A model generated the notes under the pieces. It was not told the DNA's origin, did no database searches, and saw only the letters and a program-made list of their open reading frames with translations. DNA of 11,452 nucleotides, from the NCBI GenBank assembly GCA_003022905.1, contig PXSE01000032.1, forward strand, positions 1 to 11,452. Reading direction: 5' to 3'. This DNA is from Halobacteriales archaeon QS_9_68_42 (GTDB taxonomy: Archaea > Halobacteriota > Halobacteria > Halobacteriales > Haloarculaceae). The first letter of the stretch is position 1, and the number at the start of each line of letters is the position of its first letter. Both the position numbers and the translations under genes were made by a program. Of this stretch, positions 4,928 through 11,452 are shown one piece after another.

Positions 4928-6951
4928 TGCTCGTCGCGGAGTTCGATTTCGGCGACGAGTTCGTAGGGGTCCGTCCCCCGGCGAATCGCGTCCAGCATCG
5001 CAAAGGCCTCGTCGGGTTCCAAGAAGTGCTCGGTAACGGCCCGCCCGAGCGGCGTCGGCTCGAGCCCGTCGATGAACTCGTACTCCAGCAGCTTGCCGAC
5101 GGCGTGTTTCGTGGGGACCTCGCCGACCATCCGGTCGTTGAGCCGCTTTGCGCCCGTGCCGGCGACGGCGACGTTGGCCAGCGTCTCCTCGACGGCCGAG
5201 TCCTCGTCGTAGCGGGTGATGACGGGCTCCATCTCGCCCTTCAGGAGCTTGAACGCCACCTCGTCCTCGCTGGCCTTCATGGAGTTGTGGTAGGTGCAGT
5301 CCGGCTCCACGAGCACGTAGACGGTCCCCTGGTCGTGGTAGTCCGGCCGGCCGGCGCGGCCGAGCATCTGCTCGAACTCCTGGACGGAGAGCCATTCGAT
5401 GCCCATCGCCAGCGAGTCGAAGATCACCTGCGAGGCGGGGAAGTCGACGCCCGCCGCCAGCGCCGCTGTCGTGACGACGCAGGCCAGTTCCTGGTCGCCG
5501 AACTGCCGCTCGACGCGCTTGCGCTGGCCGTAATCGAGGCCGGCGTGGTACGGCGCCGAGGAGTACTCCAGCCGGCGCGATATCTCGTGACACCGCCGCC
5601 GGGAGTTCGTGAATACGATGGTCTGTCCGCGGTAGCCCTTCGAGGACCTGGCGTCGTAGGCCCGCCTCACCAGCTTGTTCTCGATGTCGACCTTCTCGGA
5701 GCCGTCGGCGAAGGTGACGTGGCGCTCGATGGGGACCGGCCGCTCCTCGAACTCGATGAGCTGGGCGTCGAGCTGTTCTGATAGCTGGCCGGCGTTGCCC
5801 ACCGTCGCCGACAGGTACACCCATTGGGTGTCACAGCCGTTCGTCTCGCAGTAGTGCTTCAGCCGCGAGACGAGGCCGTCCAGCCGGTGGCCCCGGTCGT
5901 CCTCGCCGAGGTTGTGCACCTCGTCGATGACGACGGTGCCGACCTCGCCGAGGTCCTTGCCAGTCCGTAGCGCGTGGTCGATGCCCTCGTAGGTGCCGAC
6001 GATGACATCGGCCCCGGGGTCGAACCGGTTGCCCGAATCGCGGATGCGCGAGGCGCCGACCCGTATCGACACGTCCAGCAGGTCGCCGTAGTCGTCGGTG
6101 AAGTCCTCGTGTTTCTGGTTGGCCAGCGCCACCAGCGGGACCAGAAACAGCATCTTGCCCTCGCCCTTCAGCGCGCGGTCGATGCCCGCGAGTTCGCCAA
6201 CCAGCGTCTTGCCGGTCGCCGTCGCCGAGACGACCAGCTGGTCGCGGCTCGAAAGCAGGCCGTTCTCGACGGCCAGGCTCTGGACGGGCAACAGCTCGTC
6301 GAACTGCTCCAAGCTCGCCGTCAGGTCGGGGTGGACGTCCAGCTCCGCGGTCGGCACGAGGTCGATGTCGTCGGTCGTCGCGGATATCTCGTCGAACTTC
6401 GTCAGCTCGGGGTCCAGCTGGCCCGACAGCAGGTTCCGGACCCGCTCGAGGTCGCCCACCTCCACCAGCAGCTCCTCCAGCCGATCGCGGGCGCCGGACC
6501 GCAGCCCCCGGTAGTTGGCCTCCCGCTCGAGCTCCCGCTTTGCGCAGTCCGGGCAGATATGCTCGTCGTCGGCCTCGATTGCGGTCTCCGAGGTCAATGG
6601 CGAGTACCGGCCTTTGCCGGCGCAGATGCGACAGGTCCGGACCTGCTTGGCCTTGAGCTGGTAGCCGTCCAGCATCGCCTCCAGCTCCTGGCGGCCGCCA
6701 CGGGAGGTCTGCTCGGAGAGACGGATTCGACGGGCCCGGCGGGCCATCTCGACGAACTGCTCGGGGCGGCGCGGCACCTCGTCGTCGCCGTCCTTCACGC
6801 GGAACCGGCCGGGCCGGGGGCCGGCGTCGGTCGACTTCAGTTCCAGTCGTCCCCGGAGCAGTCGCTCGTCGTCCCGGCGGACGACGACGGCGTAGTCGTC
6901 GCCGGCCTCGTGGAGAAACAGCGTGTCGACGTCGGCGACCTGCTTTGACAC
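4924..6951 (-). CDS. Ski2-like superfamily 2 DEAD/DEAH helicase with N-terminal zinc site
   Basis: A 675-aa ATP-dependent helicase. The N-terminal domain (1-200) carries a Cys4 zinc site at C107, C110, C133 and C136 (CRIC ... CPDC). RecA domain 1 has a Q-motif-like LPVQSLAVENG (221-231), Walker A SATATGKT (242-249), Walker B DEVH (343-346) and motif III SAT (381-383). RecA domain 2 has TIVFTNS (444-450), TTAALAAGVDFP (494-505) and motif VI QMLGRAGRP (528-536). A winged-helix-like C-terminal region follows. QMLGRAGRP and the overall order place it with the Ski2/Hel308 group. The zinc-bearing N-terminus recalls archaeal Ski2-type helicases proposed to act in RNA metabolism, though DNA repair cannot be excluded. 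The GTG start at 6949-6951 is used because no in-frame ATG lies near. The stop codon lies inside the palindromic element at 4841-4927. Confidence 0.92.
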   Translation of the reverse strand: MSKQVADVDTLFLHEAGDDYAVVVRRDDERLLRGRLELKSTDAGPRPGRFRVKDGDDEVPRRPEQFVEMARRARRIRLSEQTSRGGRQELEAMLDGYQLKAKQVRTCRICAGKGRYSPLTSETAIEADDEHICPDCAKRELEREANYRGLRSGARDRLEELLVEVGDLERVRNLLSGQLDPELTKFDEISATTDDIDLVPTAELDVHPDLTASLEQFDELLPVQSLAVENGLLSSRDQLVVSATATGKTLVGELAGIDRALKGEGKMLFLVPLVALANQKHEDFTDDYGDLLDVSIRVGASRIRDSGNRFDPGADVIVGTYEGIDHALRTGKDLGEVGTVVIDEVHNLGEDDRGHRLDGLVSRLKHYCETNGCDTQWVYLSATVGNAGQLSEQLDAQLIEFEERPVPIERHVTFADGSEKVDIENKLVRRAYDARSSKGYRGQTIVFTNSRRRCHEISRRLEYSSAPYHAGLDYGQRKRVERQFGDQELACVVTTAALAAGVDFPASQVIFDSLAMGIEWLSVQEFEQMLGRAGRPDYHDQGTVYVLVEPDCTYHNSMKASEDEVAFKLLKGEMEPVITRYDEDSAVEETLANVAVAGTGAKRLNDRMVGEVPTKHAVGKLLEYEFIDGLEPTPLGRAVTEHFLEPDEAFAMLDAIRRGTDPYELVAEIELRDEH

Positions 6952-7037
6952 GCCCGGGAGTAGTGTACCGGAACATTTCAGTGGTCCGGAAGCGGTGCGG
7001 ACAGGTCACACGGGACGGGAGCACGCGGGCGGTCCGG

Positions 7038-7375
7038 TCACTCCACCAGCCGTATCTCGTCGTCGCCGTTCGGGACCGCACAGAGGAACGCCCCCGGCTC
7101 GTCGCTCTCGTTGCGGTACCAGTGGACCGCGCCTCCGGCGCCTCGCTGATCCCGACGACGTACTCGCCCTCCAGCACGTACTGCTCGTGTTCGATCTCGT
7201 TGGTGTGTTCCGGCACCTCGGCGCCCGGTTCCAGTTCGAACCGCCGGATGGCGAGGTTCGGTGCGCCGTGTTCTGGGCCGACAAGGACGCCCTTCCGGAG
7301 ACCGTCGGCCGCGTCGACCGACTCGTAGGTTATCTCCTCGGCGCGGCAAACGAGCGGGTCCGACTGCTGTGACAT
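7038..7375 (-). pseudogene. Cupin-domain protein broken by an internal deletion with frameshift
   Basis: The ATG at 7373-7375 starts MSQQSDPLVCRAEEITYESV. Residues 50-70 carry cupin motif 1: PGAEVPEHTNEIEHEQYVLEG, with H57, H63 and E69 spaced for metal binding. After ISE (residue 78) the frame is lost. In another frame the sequence resumes at AVHWYRN, the end of cupin motif 2 (H-x3-N), and continues ESDEPGAFLCAVPNGDDEIR to a TGA at 7038-7040. About 15-20 residues normally found between the motifs, including the G-D-x-x-x-x-P turn, are missing, so this is not a one-base error. GAGGCGC occurs twice at the junction (7129-7135 and 7138-7144 on the complementary strand), a likely deletion or slippage site. 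The original role may have been a small metal-binding cupin. It is divergent from the site-2 protease. Confidence 0.7.
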
Positions 7376-7456
7376 GACGCTGGGTTGGTCGTCGACGCAC
7401 TCGAAACCACGGGTCCGGTGGCCGCCGTCCGCCGACCGGCCCCGTGGCCCGCCCGG

Positions 7457-7465
7457 ATACTTATG
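7457..7465 (+). promoter_or_regulatory. TATA-like box of the site-2 protease gene
   Basis: ATACTTATG is centred about 27 nt before the ATG at 7488. This supports that ATG over the in-frame upstream one at 7374 and implies a leaderless transcript. Confidence 0.55.
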
Positions 7466-7487
7466 GCTCCGGGGACAACTGCCTTCC

Positions 7488-8699
7488 ATGAAGAGCTTCC
7501 GGGCCGGCAGTGCCTTCGGCATCCCCATCGAGCTCGACCTCACCTTCCTGCTCGTCCTGCCGGTGTTCGCCTACCTCATCGGGCTCCAGCTCGGCGAGCT
7601 GGTCCCGCTTCTGAACGGCACGCTCGGGTTCGGCCTCGACGCCGGCGCCCTGACGGCCACGGCGAGCATCCGGTACGCCATCGGCGCCGTCGCGGCGCTC
7701 GGACTGTTCGTCTGTGTTGTCGCCCATGAGTTCGGCCACTCGCTCGTGGCCCGCCAGTACGGCGTGCCCATCGAGTCCATCACGCTGTGGCTGCTCGGCG
7801 GGGTCGCACGGATGGAGGAGATCCCCGAGGACTGGCGCAAGGAGTTCGCCATCGCCATCGCCGGCCCCGTTGTCTCAGTCGGCGTCGGCCTCCTCACGTA
7901 CGTCGGCTTCCTCCTGACGCCGACCGGCGGGTCCGTCCTCGGGGCCGCGCGCTTCACGCTGGCGTACCTCGCAGTGATGAACGTCGTGCTCGCGGCGTTC
8001 AACCTACTGCCGGGGTTCCCGATGGACGGCGGCCGCATCCTGCGGGCGCTGCTCGCCCGGAGCCGGCCCCACGCGAAGGCCACCCAGCAGGCCGCCCGGG
8101 TCGGCCAGACGTTCGCCATCGTCCTCGGGGTCGTCGGGCTCGTAGCCGGCTTCAATGTCCTCCTCATCGCCCTCGCATTCTTCATCTACATCGCGGCGGC
8201 CTCCGAGTCGACCCGGACGGCGATGCGGGCCGCCTTCGAGGGGGTGACGGTTCGGGACGTGATGACGCCCCGCGAGGAGCTGGACATCATTGACCCGACC
8301 GTCTCGGTCGCCGACCTCGTCGACCGGATGTTTCGGGAGCGCCACACCGGCTACCCGGTCCTCGACGGGGACCGGGTCGTCGGCGTCGTCACCCTATCGG
8401 ACGCCCGCGAGGTCGACGAAATCGAGCGCGACGCCCGCCGCGTCGAGGACGTGATGAGCCGCGAACTCCACACCGTCACCCCGGAGACGCCCGTGATGGA
8501 CGCCTTCGAGACGATGCAGGAGAACGGCGTCGGACGGCTCCTAGTCATGGCGGACGACGGGCGCCTCGTCGGGCTCCTCTCCCGGACCGACGTGATGACG
8601 GCCCTCGAGATAGTCAAGTCGGGCGGTGACCCGAGCCGTCGACCCGTCGCGGGCGGGGAGACGGCGGGCGCCGAGGTACTCGAGCGCGACCGTGTTTGA
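7488..8699 (+). CDS. Site-2 protease family (M50) zinc metalloprotease with two CBS domains
   Basis: A 403-aa intramembrane metalloprotease that would cut membrane-bound substrates within the bilayer. Membrane segments lie at about 18-35, 62-80, 121-143, 154-175 and 208-236. The zinc motif HEFGH is at 80-84. The third ligand is in NLLPGFPMDGG (172-182, D180), the family's N-x-x-P-x-x-x-x-D-G pattern. After the membrane core come two CBS domains, about 257-310 (VRDVMTP ... GYPVLDGDRVVGVVTLSD) and 321-374 (VEDVMSR ... GRLLVMADDGRLVGLLSRTD). These usually bind adenine nucleotides and adjust activity, as in the archaeal MJ0392 protease. The length fits that subgroup. The ATG was chosen from the TATA-like box 27 nt upstream. 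It converges with the CinA-like gene, with 3 nt between stops. Substrates are not indicated by the context. Confidence 0.95.
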   Translation: MKSFRAGSAFGIPIELDLTFLLVLPVFAYLIGLQLGELVPLLNGTLGFGLDAGALTATASIRYAIGAVAALGLFVCVVAHEFGHSLVARQYGVPIESITLWLLGGVARMEEIPEDWRKEFAIAIAGPVVSVGVGLLTYVGFLLTPTGGSVLGAARFTLAYLAVMNVVLAAFNLLPGFPMDGGRILRALLARSRPHAKATQQAARVGQTFAIVLGVVGLVAGFNVLLIALAFFIYIAAASESTRTAMRAAFEGVTVRDVMTPREELDIIDPTVSVADLVDRMFRERHTGYPVLDGDRVVGVVTLSDAREVDEIERDARRVEDVMSRELHTVTPETPVMDAFETMQENGVGRLLVMADDGRLVGLLSRTDVMTALEIVKSGGDPSRRPVAGGETAGAEVLERDRV

Positions 8700-8702
8700 C
8701 GC

Positions 8703-9416
8703 TCACTCCGTCGTGTCGACCCGCTCCCGGAGCCACGCCGCCGCGTCCGCCAGCGCCGCCTCGTTCTCGCCGGTGAGCTTCAGTCGGTTGTGCTCGGCCT
8801 CCCGGTCGGGATAGCAGCCGACCGTCACGTCGAACCGGCTCTGGACCGCCTCCAGGCGCTCGACCAGGTTCGCCTCCGGTTCGGTCGTGTAGAGGACCTG
8901 CGAGCGGACGTCGCCGGCGAACGCCTCGGCGACGGACTCGAACATCCGCTCCATCTCCGAGGGGATGCCGGGCAGGACATAGACGTCCTCGAGGACGCAC
9001 CCGGGCGAGAGCCCGGCCCGGTTGATTAGCGGACGGGCACCCTCCGGCAGGGCCGCCTCGGCGGCGACGTCGACCTCGAGATTAGGGTACTCGTCGGCCA
9101 CCGTCTCGAGGGTCCGCTCGACGTCCGCCCGCGCGAGGTCGTTCTCGACGAGCGGCCGGTCGAAGGCCGCCGCCACGCCGTTCATCGTCACGTCGTCGGG
9201 CGTGCCGCCGAGCCCGCCCGTGACGACGACCGCGTCGAAGGCGTCGCTGTACCGCCCGACGGCGTCGGCGATGACGGATTCCTCGTCGGGCACCGCGAGC
9301 ATCCGCGCCACCGTCACGCCGCGGTCGGTCAACTGCCGGGCCAGCCACGTCCCATTGGTGTTCTCCGTGTCGCCGGCCAGCAGCTCGTCGCCGACGGTGA
9401 GTATCGCCGCCTGCAT
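8703..9416 (-). CDS. Molybdopterin-binding (MoCF/CinA N-terminal-type) protein
   Basis: A 237-aa soluble protein of the MoCF_biosynth fold found in MoaB/MoeA/CinA. The N-terminus MQAAILTVGDELLAGDTENT with a following NG is the classic CinA-type opening, where the nucleotide or pterin binds. The loop TGGLGGTPDDVT (66-77) is the family's GG-x-G-x-x-x-DD-x-T motif. The middle segment VYVLPGIPSEMERMF (145-159) also matches CinA-type proteins, where a PGxPxEM stretch follows the binding domain. It lacks the C-terminal nicotinamide-mononucleotide deamidase domain of full-length CinA, so a stand-alone archaeal homologue is expected. Its exact reaction is uncertain; pyrophosphatase activity on nucleotide derivatives is known for CinA N-terminal domains. 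The start is supported by a CCTAATC box about 27 nt upstream. The ORF extends further upstream, but that extension reads as non-coding. Confidence 0.9.
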   Translation of the reverse strand: MQAAILTVGDELLAGDTENTNGTWLARQLTDRGVTVARMLAVPDEESVIADAVGRYSDAFDAVVVTGGLGGTPDDVTMNGVAAAFDRPLVENDLARADVERTLETVADEYPNLEVDVAAEAALPEGARPLINRAGLSPGCVLEDVYVLPGIPSEMERMFESVAEAFAGDVRSQVLYTTEPEANLVERLEAVQSRFDVTVGCYPDREAEHNRLKLTGENEAALADAAAWLRERVDTTE

Positions 9417-9439
9417 GTCCTTGGGTCGGGGTGGCCAAC

Positions 9440-9446
9440 GATTAGG
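9440..9446 (-). promoter_or_regulatory. TATA-like box of the CinA-like gene
   Basis: CCTAATC on the minus strand lies about 27 nt before the ATG at 9414-9416. The spacing fits a leaderless transcript and decides the start over longer upstream extensions. Confidence 0.45.
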
Positions 9447-9547
9447 TCTTCGGCCCGCGGACCGTGACAGCTGTTCGTCTGGTCTTTCGGCGGCACGAGC
9501 GACACCAACTACGTCATCGGCCAGTCGACCTGATCTCGTAACCCAGA

Positions 9548-10345
9548 TTACACCGCTGCCTCCAGTCGCTCTCGGGGAACGTGTCCGAACTCCGCCTTCC
9601 GGTGGCAGGACGGACACAGCGAGACGACGTTCCCGAGATAGTGGGCGTCGGCCTCGGTCGTCGCCGGCGTCTCCACGAACGCCCGGACCGGAACGACGTG
9701 GTGGACGTCCGGGTTCCGACCGAGTTCCTCCCGACCCGCCCCACAGATGACGCACTCGTGGTCGTCCCGCTTGAGGGCCTGCCGTCGGACCCGGTTCCAC
9801 CCCCGGCCGTAGTTGGCCTCGGTGCCGCCCTCCCAGTTCGGATGCCCCTCGCCGGTGAACGCCTCCAAGAGCCACGCGTACTGGCACTTGTCGCTGCAGA
9901 AGACGTGATCACTACCGGAAACGCTTCGATGACGGGTGAACGTAGCGCCACATTCCCCGCATTCGAGTTTCTTCTCACCACCGGACCAGCGAGGGTTCCG
10001 ACTCCCCGTGATATCCCGGTCATGTCTCCACGTCTCGGTTTCGACACACGTTTTGCAGTAGTGTCCCGGCTTTTCCGAGGGATAATACTCGAACGTCGCG
10101 TCACAGATATCACACTTCGTCGTCTCCTTTCCACCCCGATAGTTTGGGTTGTTCTCGCCCTCGAAAGACACCGACGCGCTCAGACACTCCTCGGAACAGT
10201 ACTTCTTCTCGTACTCGCTGTAGAACCCCGTTTCACACCGGGCACATTCCCGGTTCGGCAACCGTTCTCCGTGTGCCGAATTGTGATGGATTCTTAATTT
10301 ATGGCGTGTCTCGAAGCTCGACTCGCAACTCGGACAGTCGTGCAT
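9548..10345 (-). CDS. HNH endonuclease with an array of zinc fingers and NUMOD3-like motifs
   Basis: A 265-aa nuclease. Zinc sites in order: a C2H2 finger (C4, C7, H20, H25); Cys4 sites C34/C37/C50/C54, C78/C81/C97/C100 and C129/C132/C150/C154; and the HNH structural pair C198/C201 with C244/C247. HNH residues are H215 or H216, N239 and H248 in NPDVHHVVPV, GNVVSLCPSCHRK. Between the fingers sit three short G-x-x-(N/H)-P-x-(Y/W)-x-GG repeats (about 63-72, 114-123, 165-174). They resemble the NUMOD3 DNA-binding motif of homing nucleases. The architecture suggests a site-specific DNA-cutting enzyme, probably a free-standing homing endonuclease, though a defence role is possible. The ATG is supported by a TATA box 30 nt upstream. 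It lies 98 bp downstream of tRNA-His on the same strand, and GC is lower than in its neighbours. Confidence 0.9.
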   Translation of the reverse strand: MHDCPSCESSFETRHKLRIHHNSAHGERLPNRECARCETGFYSEYEKKYCSEECLSASVSFEGENNPNYRGGKETTKCDICDATFEYYPSEKPGHYCKTCVETETWRHDRDITGSRNPRWSGGEKKLECGECGATFTRHRSVSGSDHVFCSDKCQYAWLLEAFTGEGHPNWEGGTEANYGRGWNRVRRQALKRDDHECVICGAGREELGRNPDVHHVVPVRAFVETPATTEADAHYLGNVVSLCPSCHRKAEFGHVPRERLEAAV

Positions 10346-10369
10346 GGGGATATTTCCAGCCGCGACATG

Positions 10370-10383
10370 AGATAATATTTTGG
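10370..10383 (-). promoter_or_regulatory. TATA box of the HNH gene
   Basis: CAAAATATTATC on the minus strand is centred about 30 nt before the HNH ATG. It is the strongest TATA-like box in the window and suggests that the gene has its own promoter rather than depending on read-through from tRNA-His. Confidence 0.6.
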
Positions 10384-10412
10384 CACAGAACGGCGTGTGA
10401 ACGGCCGCCCTT

Positions 10413-10442
10413 CGCCGGATTTTAATGTAATATATATTATGA
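10413..10442 (-). terminator. A/T-rich tract immediately after tRNA-His, likely terminator
   Basis: Directly after the tRNA 3' end the minus strand reads TCATAATATATATTACATTA, followed by AAAATCC, a strongly A/T-rich stretch in GC-rich surroundings. Archaeal termination commonly uses T-rich tracts. No stable hairpin was found. The tract might also contain promoter signals for the downstream HNH gene. Confidence 0.4.
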
Positions 10443-10514
10443 GTCCGGGTGCGGAAATCGAATCCGCTTCCCAGCCACCACAAGGCTGGAGGATACCAAT
10501 ACCCCAACCCGGAC
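10443..10514 (-). tRNA. tRNA-His(GUG)
   Basis: Folds as a tRNA on the minus strand. G-1 is encoded at 10514 and opposes C73 at 10443, the hallmark of tRNA-His. The acceptor stem TCCGGGT/ACCCGGA has seven pairs. The anticodon stem is CAGCC/GGCTG with loop TTGTGGT, giving anticodon GTG. The T-arm is GCGGA-TTCGATT-TCCGC. CCA is not encoded and no intron is seen. An ATTTGAG-like box lies about 33 nt upstream. Confidence 0.94.
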
Positions 10515-10593
10515 ACGCACCCGAACGTAGCCCAGTGAGGCTCAAATACGTTTCGACTCTCCCGCCGACCGCCCAGCCGCATGCGGGTCCGTG

Positions 10594-10604
10594 GGTTTTT
10601 GAGT
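10594..10604 (+). promoter_or_regulatory. TATA-like box of the CxC-motif gene
   Basis: GGTTTTTGAG is centred about 29 nt before the GTG at 10628. The spacing supports that GTG as the start of a leaderless transcript. Confidence 0.4.
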
Positions 10605-10627
10605 GCCGACCGACTACACTCGATAAC

Positions 10628-11080
10628 GTGGCCATTACCGACAAGATATACGTGAAGAACCACCGCCAGCTGGCCTCCCAGCTGGACACGTCGTTCCCGA
10701 AGAGCGCCTTCTCCGGGGCGACGCTGGACATCCTCTTCACCGGCGACGGGGTCGCGAAGCTCGACGAGGCCTCCCGCGACCGGGTGCTGGAGTTCGCCGA
10801 GGACTTCCTCGACTGCGACTGCCAGTCCCGCCCCCACTGCGGCTGCTCCCAGCGGAAGTTCATCGCGTACCTGCTGGAGCTACGGGCCGAGGGGCTCGGC
10901 CCCGACGCCATCGTCGACGTGATGGGCGACGACTACATGCTGTACGCTTACCCGGGCGACGTGCTATCCTTCCTCGACGACTCCGTCCGGACCATGGAGG
11001 CGGCCGAGCGGCTGGCCGGCGTCGACGGGCGCGGGGAGATGCGCGACGCGCTGCGAGAAGGGCGACGGGAGCTCTCCTAG
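10628..11080 (+). CDS. Conserved haloarchaeal protein with a CxC-x5-CxC cluster
   Basis: A 150-aa soluble acidic protein starting (GTG) MAITDKIYVKNHRQLASQLD. I recognise it as a widely conserved haloarchaeal family of unknown function. It is largely helical. The stand-out feature is a compact cysteine cluster C63-x-C65 ... C71-x-C73 (CDCQSRPHCGC), which probably binds zinc or another metal. It is followed by RKFIAYLLELRAEGLGPDAI and the segment DDYMLYAYPGDVLSFLDDSV (about 101-120). The GTG start is chosen because it gives the family's N-terminus and has a TATA-like box at the right distance; upstream in-frame sequence overlaps tRNA-His and cannot be coding. Its stop overlaps the stop of the convergent downstream gene. 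Neither sequence nor context shows a function. Confidence 0.85.
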   Translation: MAITDKIYVKNHRQLASQLDTSFPKSAFSGATLDILFTGDGVAKLDEASRDRVLEFAEDFLDCDCQSRPHCGCSQRKFIAYLLELRAEGLGPDAIVDVMGDDYMLYAYPGDVLSFLDDSVRTMEAAERLAGVDGRGEMRDALREGRRELS

Positions 11081-11451
11081 CCGAGGCGGAACGGCTCCTC
11101 TTCGGCCTCGTCGTCGAGCTCCTCCAGCTGAATGACGTCTTCGGCCTCCTGTTCCTCAAGCTCCTGGCTGAGCTTCGTGACGTACTGCTTGTACTCCTCG
11201 AGCTGTTCGCGGAGGTGTTCGGCTTCGAGTTCGAGCCGTTCGTGCTCGCGGACGAAGCTCTTGGGCACCTCCACATTCGGCGGGAAGCTCTCGCTCGGCG
11301 AGGCCGTCTCGGTGGCGCTACCGCCCGTGAGTTCGTGCTCCGGGACGACCTGGACCTGGCCGTCGTGGGCCACCAGGGTGTCCACGTAGTCGCGGAACAC
11401 CGCCGAAAGCGAGATGTCCCGCTCCTCGGCTATCTCCCGCAGGGTCTCGAA
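11077..11451 (-). CDS. Ribbon-helix-helix-like protein with C-terminal coiled coil, 3' part (runs off the right edge)
   Basis: The minus-strand frame is open from the right edge to a TAG at 11077-11079, giving 124 residues of the C-terminal part. The first visible stretch, FETLREIAEERDISLSAVFR followed by DYVDTLVAHDGQ, has the two-helix pattern of ribbon-helix-helix DNA-binding domains. The preceding DNA-contacting strand would lie outside the window. A polar Ser/Glu linker follows, then a heptad-patterned acidic helix (HERLELEAEHLREQLEEYKQ and on to LEEQEAE), which predicts a coiled coil. The tail is very acidic and ends EEEPFRLG. A role as a dimeric or tetrameric transcription regulator, or as a chromosome-organising protein, is inferred. 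The start codon is not in the window; the GTG at 11400 is internal. Confidence 0.75.
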   Translation of the reverse strand, partial: FETLREIAEERDISLSAVFRDYVDTLVAHDGQVQVVPEHELTGGSATETASPSESFPPNVEVPKSFVREHERLELEAEHLREQLEEYKQYVTKLSQELEEQEAEDVIQLEELDDEAEEEPFRLG

Positions 11452-11452
11452 G

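Noticed and set aside
7374..7487. Upstream ATG at 7374 as the start of the site-2 protease
   Set aside because: The extension is Arg/Pro/Ser-rich and overlaps the divergent cupin start. A TATA-like box sits 27 nt before the ATG at 7488, and the protein family begins there.
5831..7543. A 570-codon open frame on the minus strand across the helicase and cupin genes
   Set aside because: Only its first part (from the ATG at 7375) is real cupin sequence. The rest is Arg/Gly/Pro-rich and lies in the wrong frame of the clearly conserved helicase, as expected for high-GC shadow frames.
1..11452. CRISPR array, rRNA, or a complete defence or mobile gene cassette
   Set aside because: No regularly spaced direct repeats, rRNA-like sequence, cas genes, integrase or transposase were found on either strand.

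Overview
This window is haloarchaeal chromosome, and I infer a Haloarcula-like lineage of the class Halobacteria. The support is high GC, acidic protein composition, TATA-like boxes about 27-32 nt before start codons with almost no leader, two archaeal-type tRNAs, an archaeal MCM helicase carrying an intein, and a Tat-type signal peptide. Coding is dense but interrupted by small decayed or mobile-looking patches.

Layout. The left edge holds the 5' part of mcm (minus strand), running into an intein placed in the Walker A loop. Divergent from it is a 244-aa protein of unknown function. Positions 2100-3860 form an accessory patch. It contains an 87-nt palindromic element, a frameshifted stub of a Tat-exported protein, a two-unit PD-(D/E)XK nuclease whose second unit has lost its catalytic residues, an extra copy of the 3' end of a tRNA, and an intact tRNA-Pro(UGG). 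Next come a small BofA-like membrane protein, a region of tiny ORFs, and a small frameshifted gene. A second 87-nt palindromic element then separates that gene from a convergent Ski2-like superfamily 2 helicase.

Positions 7038-9416 hold a cupin gene broken by an internal deletion, a site-2 protease with two CBS domains, and a CinA/MoCF-type molybdopterin-binding protein. A zinc-finger-rich HNH endonuclease follows, lying just downstream of tRNA-His(GUG) on the same strand. The window ends with a small CxC-motif protein and the 3' part of a ribbon-helix-helix/coiled-coil protein; these two convergent genes share a CTAG as overlapping stops.

The most unusual signal is the pair of 87-nt hairpin elements (2122-2208 and 4841-4927). 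They have the same length and opposite orientation, and hand alignment gives roughly three-quarters identity with compensatory changes in the stems. Each lies in a convergent gene gap, and its right edge supplies the stop codon of the minus-strand gene. A second theme is selfish-type nucleases: one intein and two nuclease genes, each nuclease gene lying directly downstream of a tRNA gene on the same strand. Three genes in the window are disrupted by indels or deletion.
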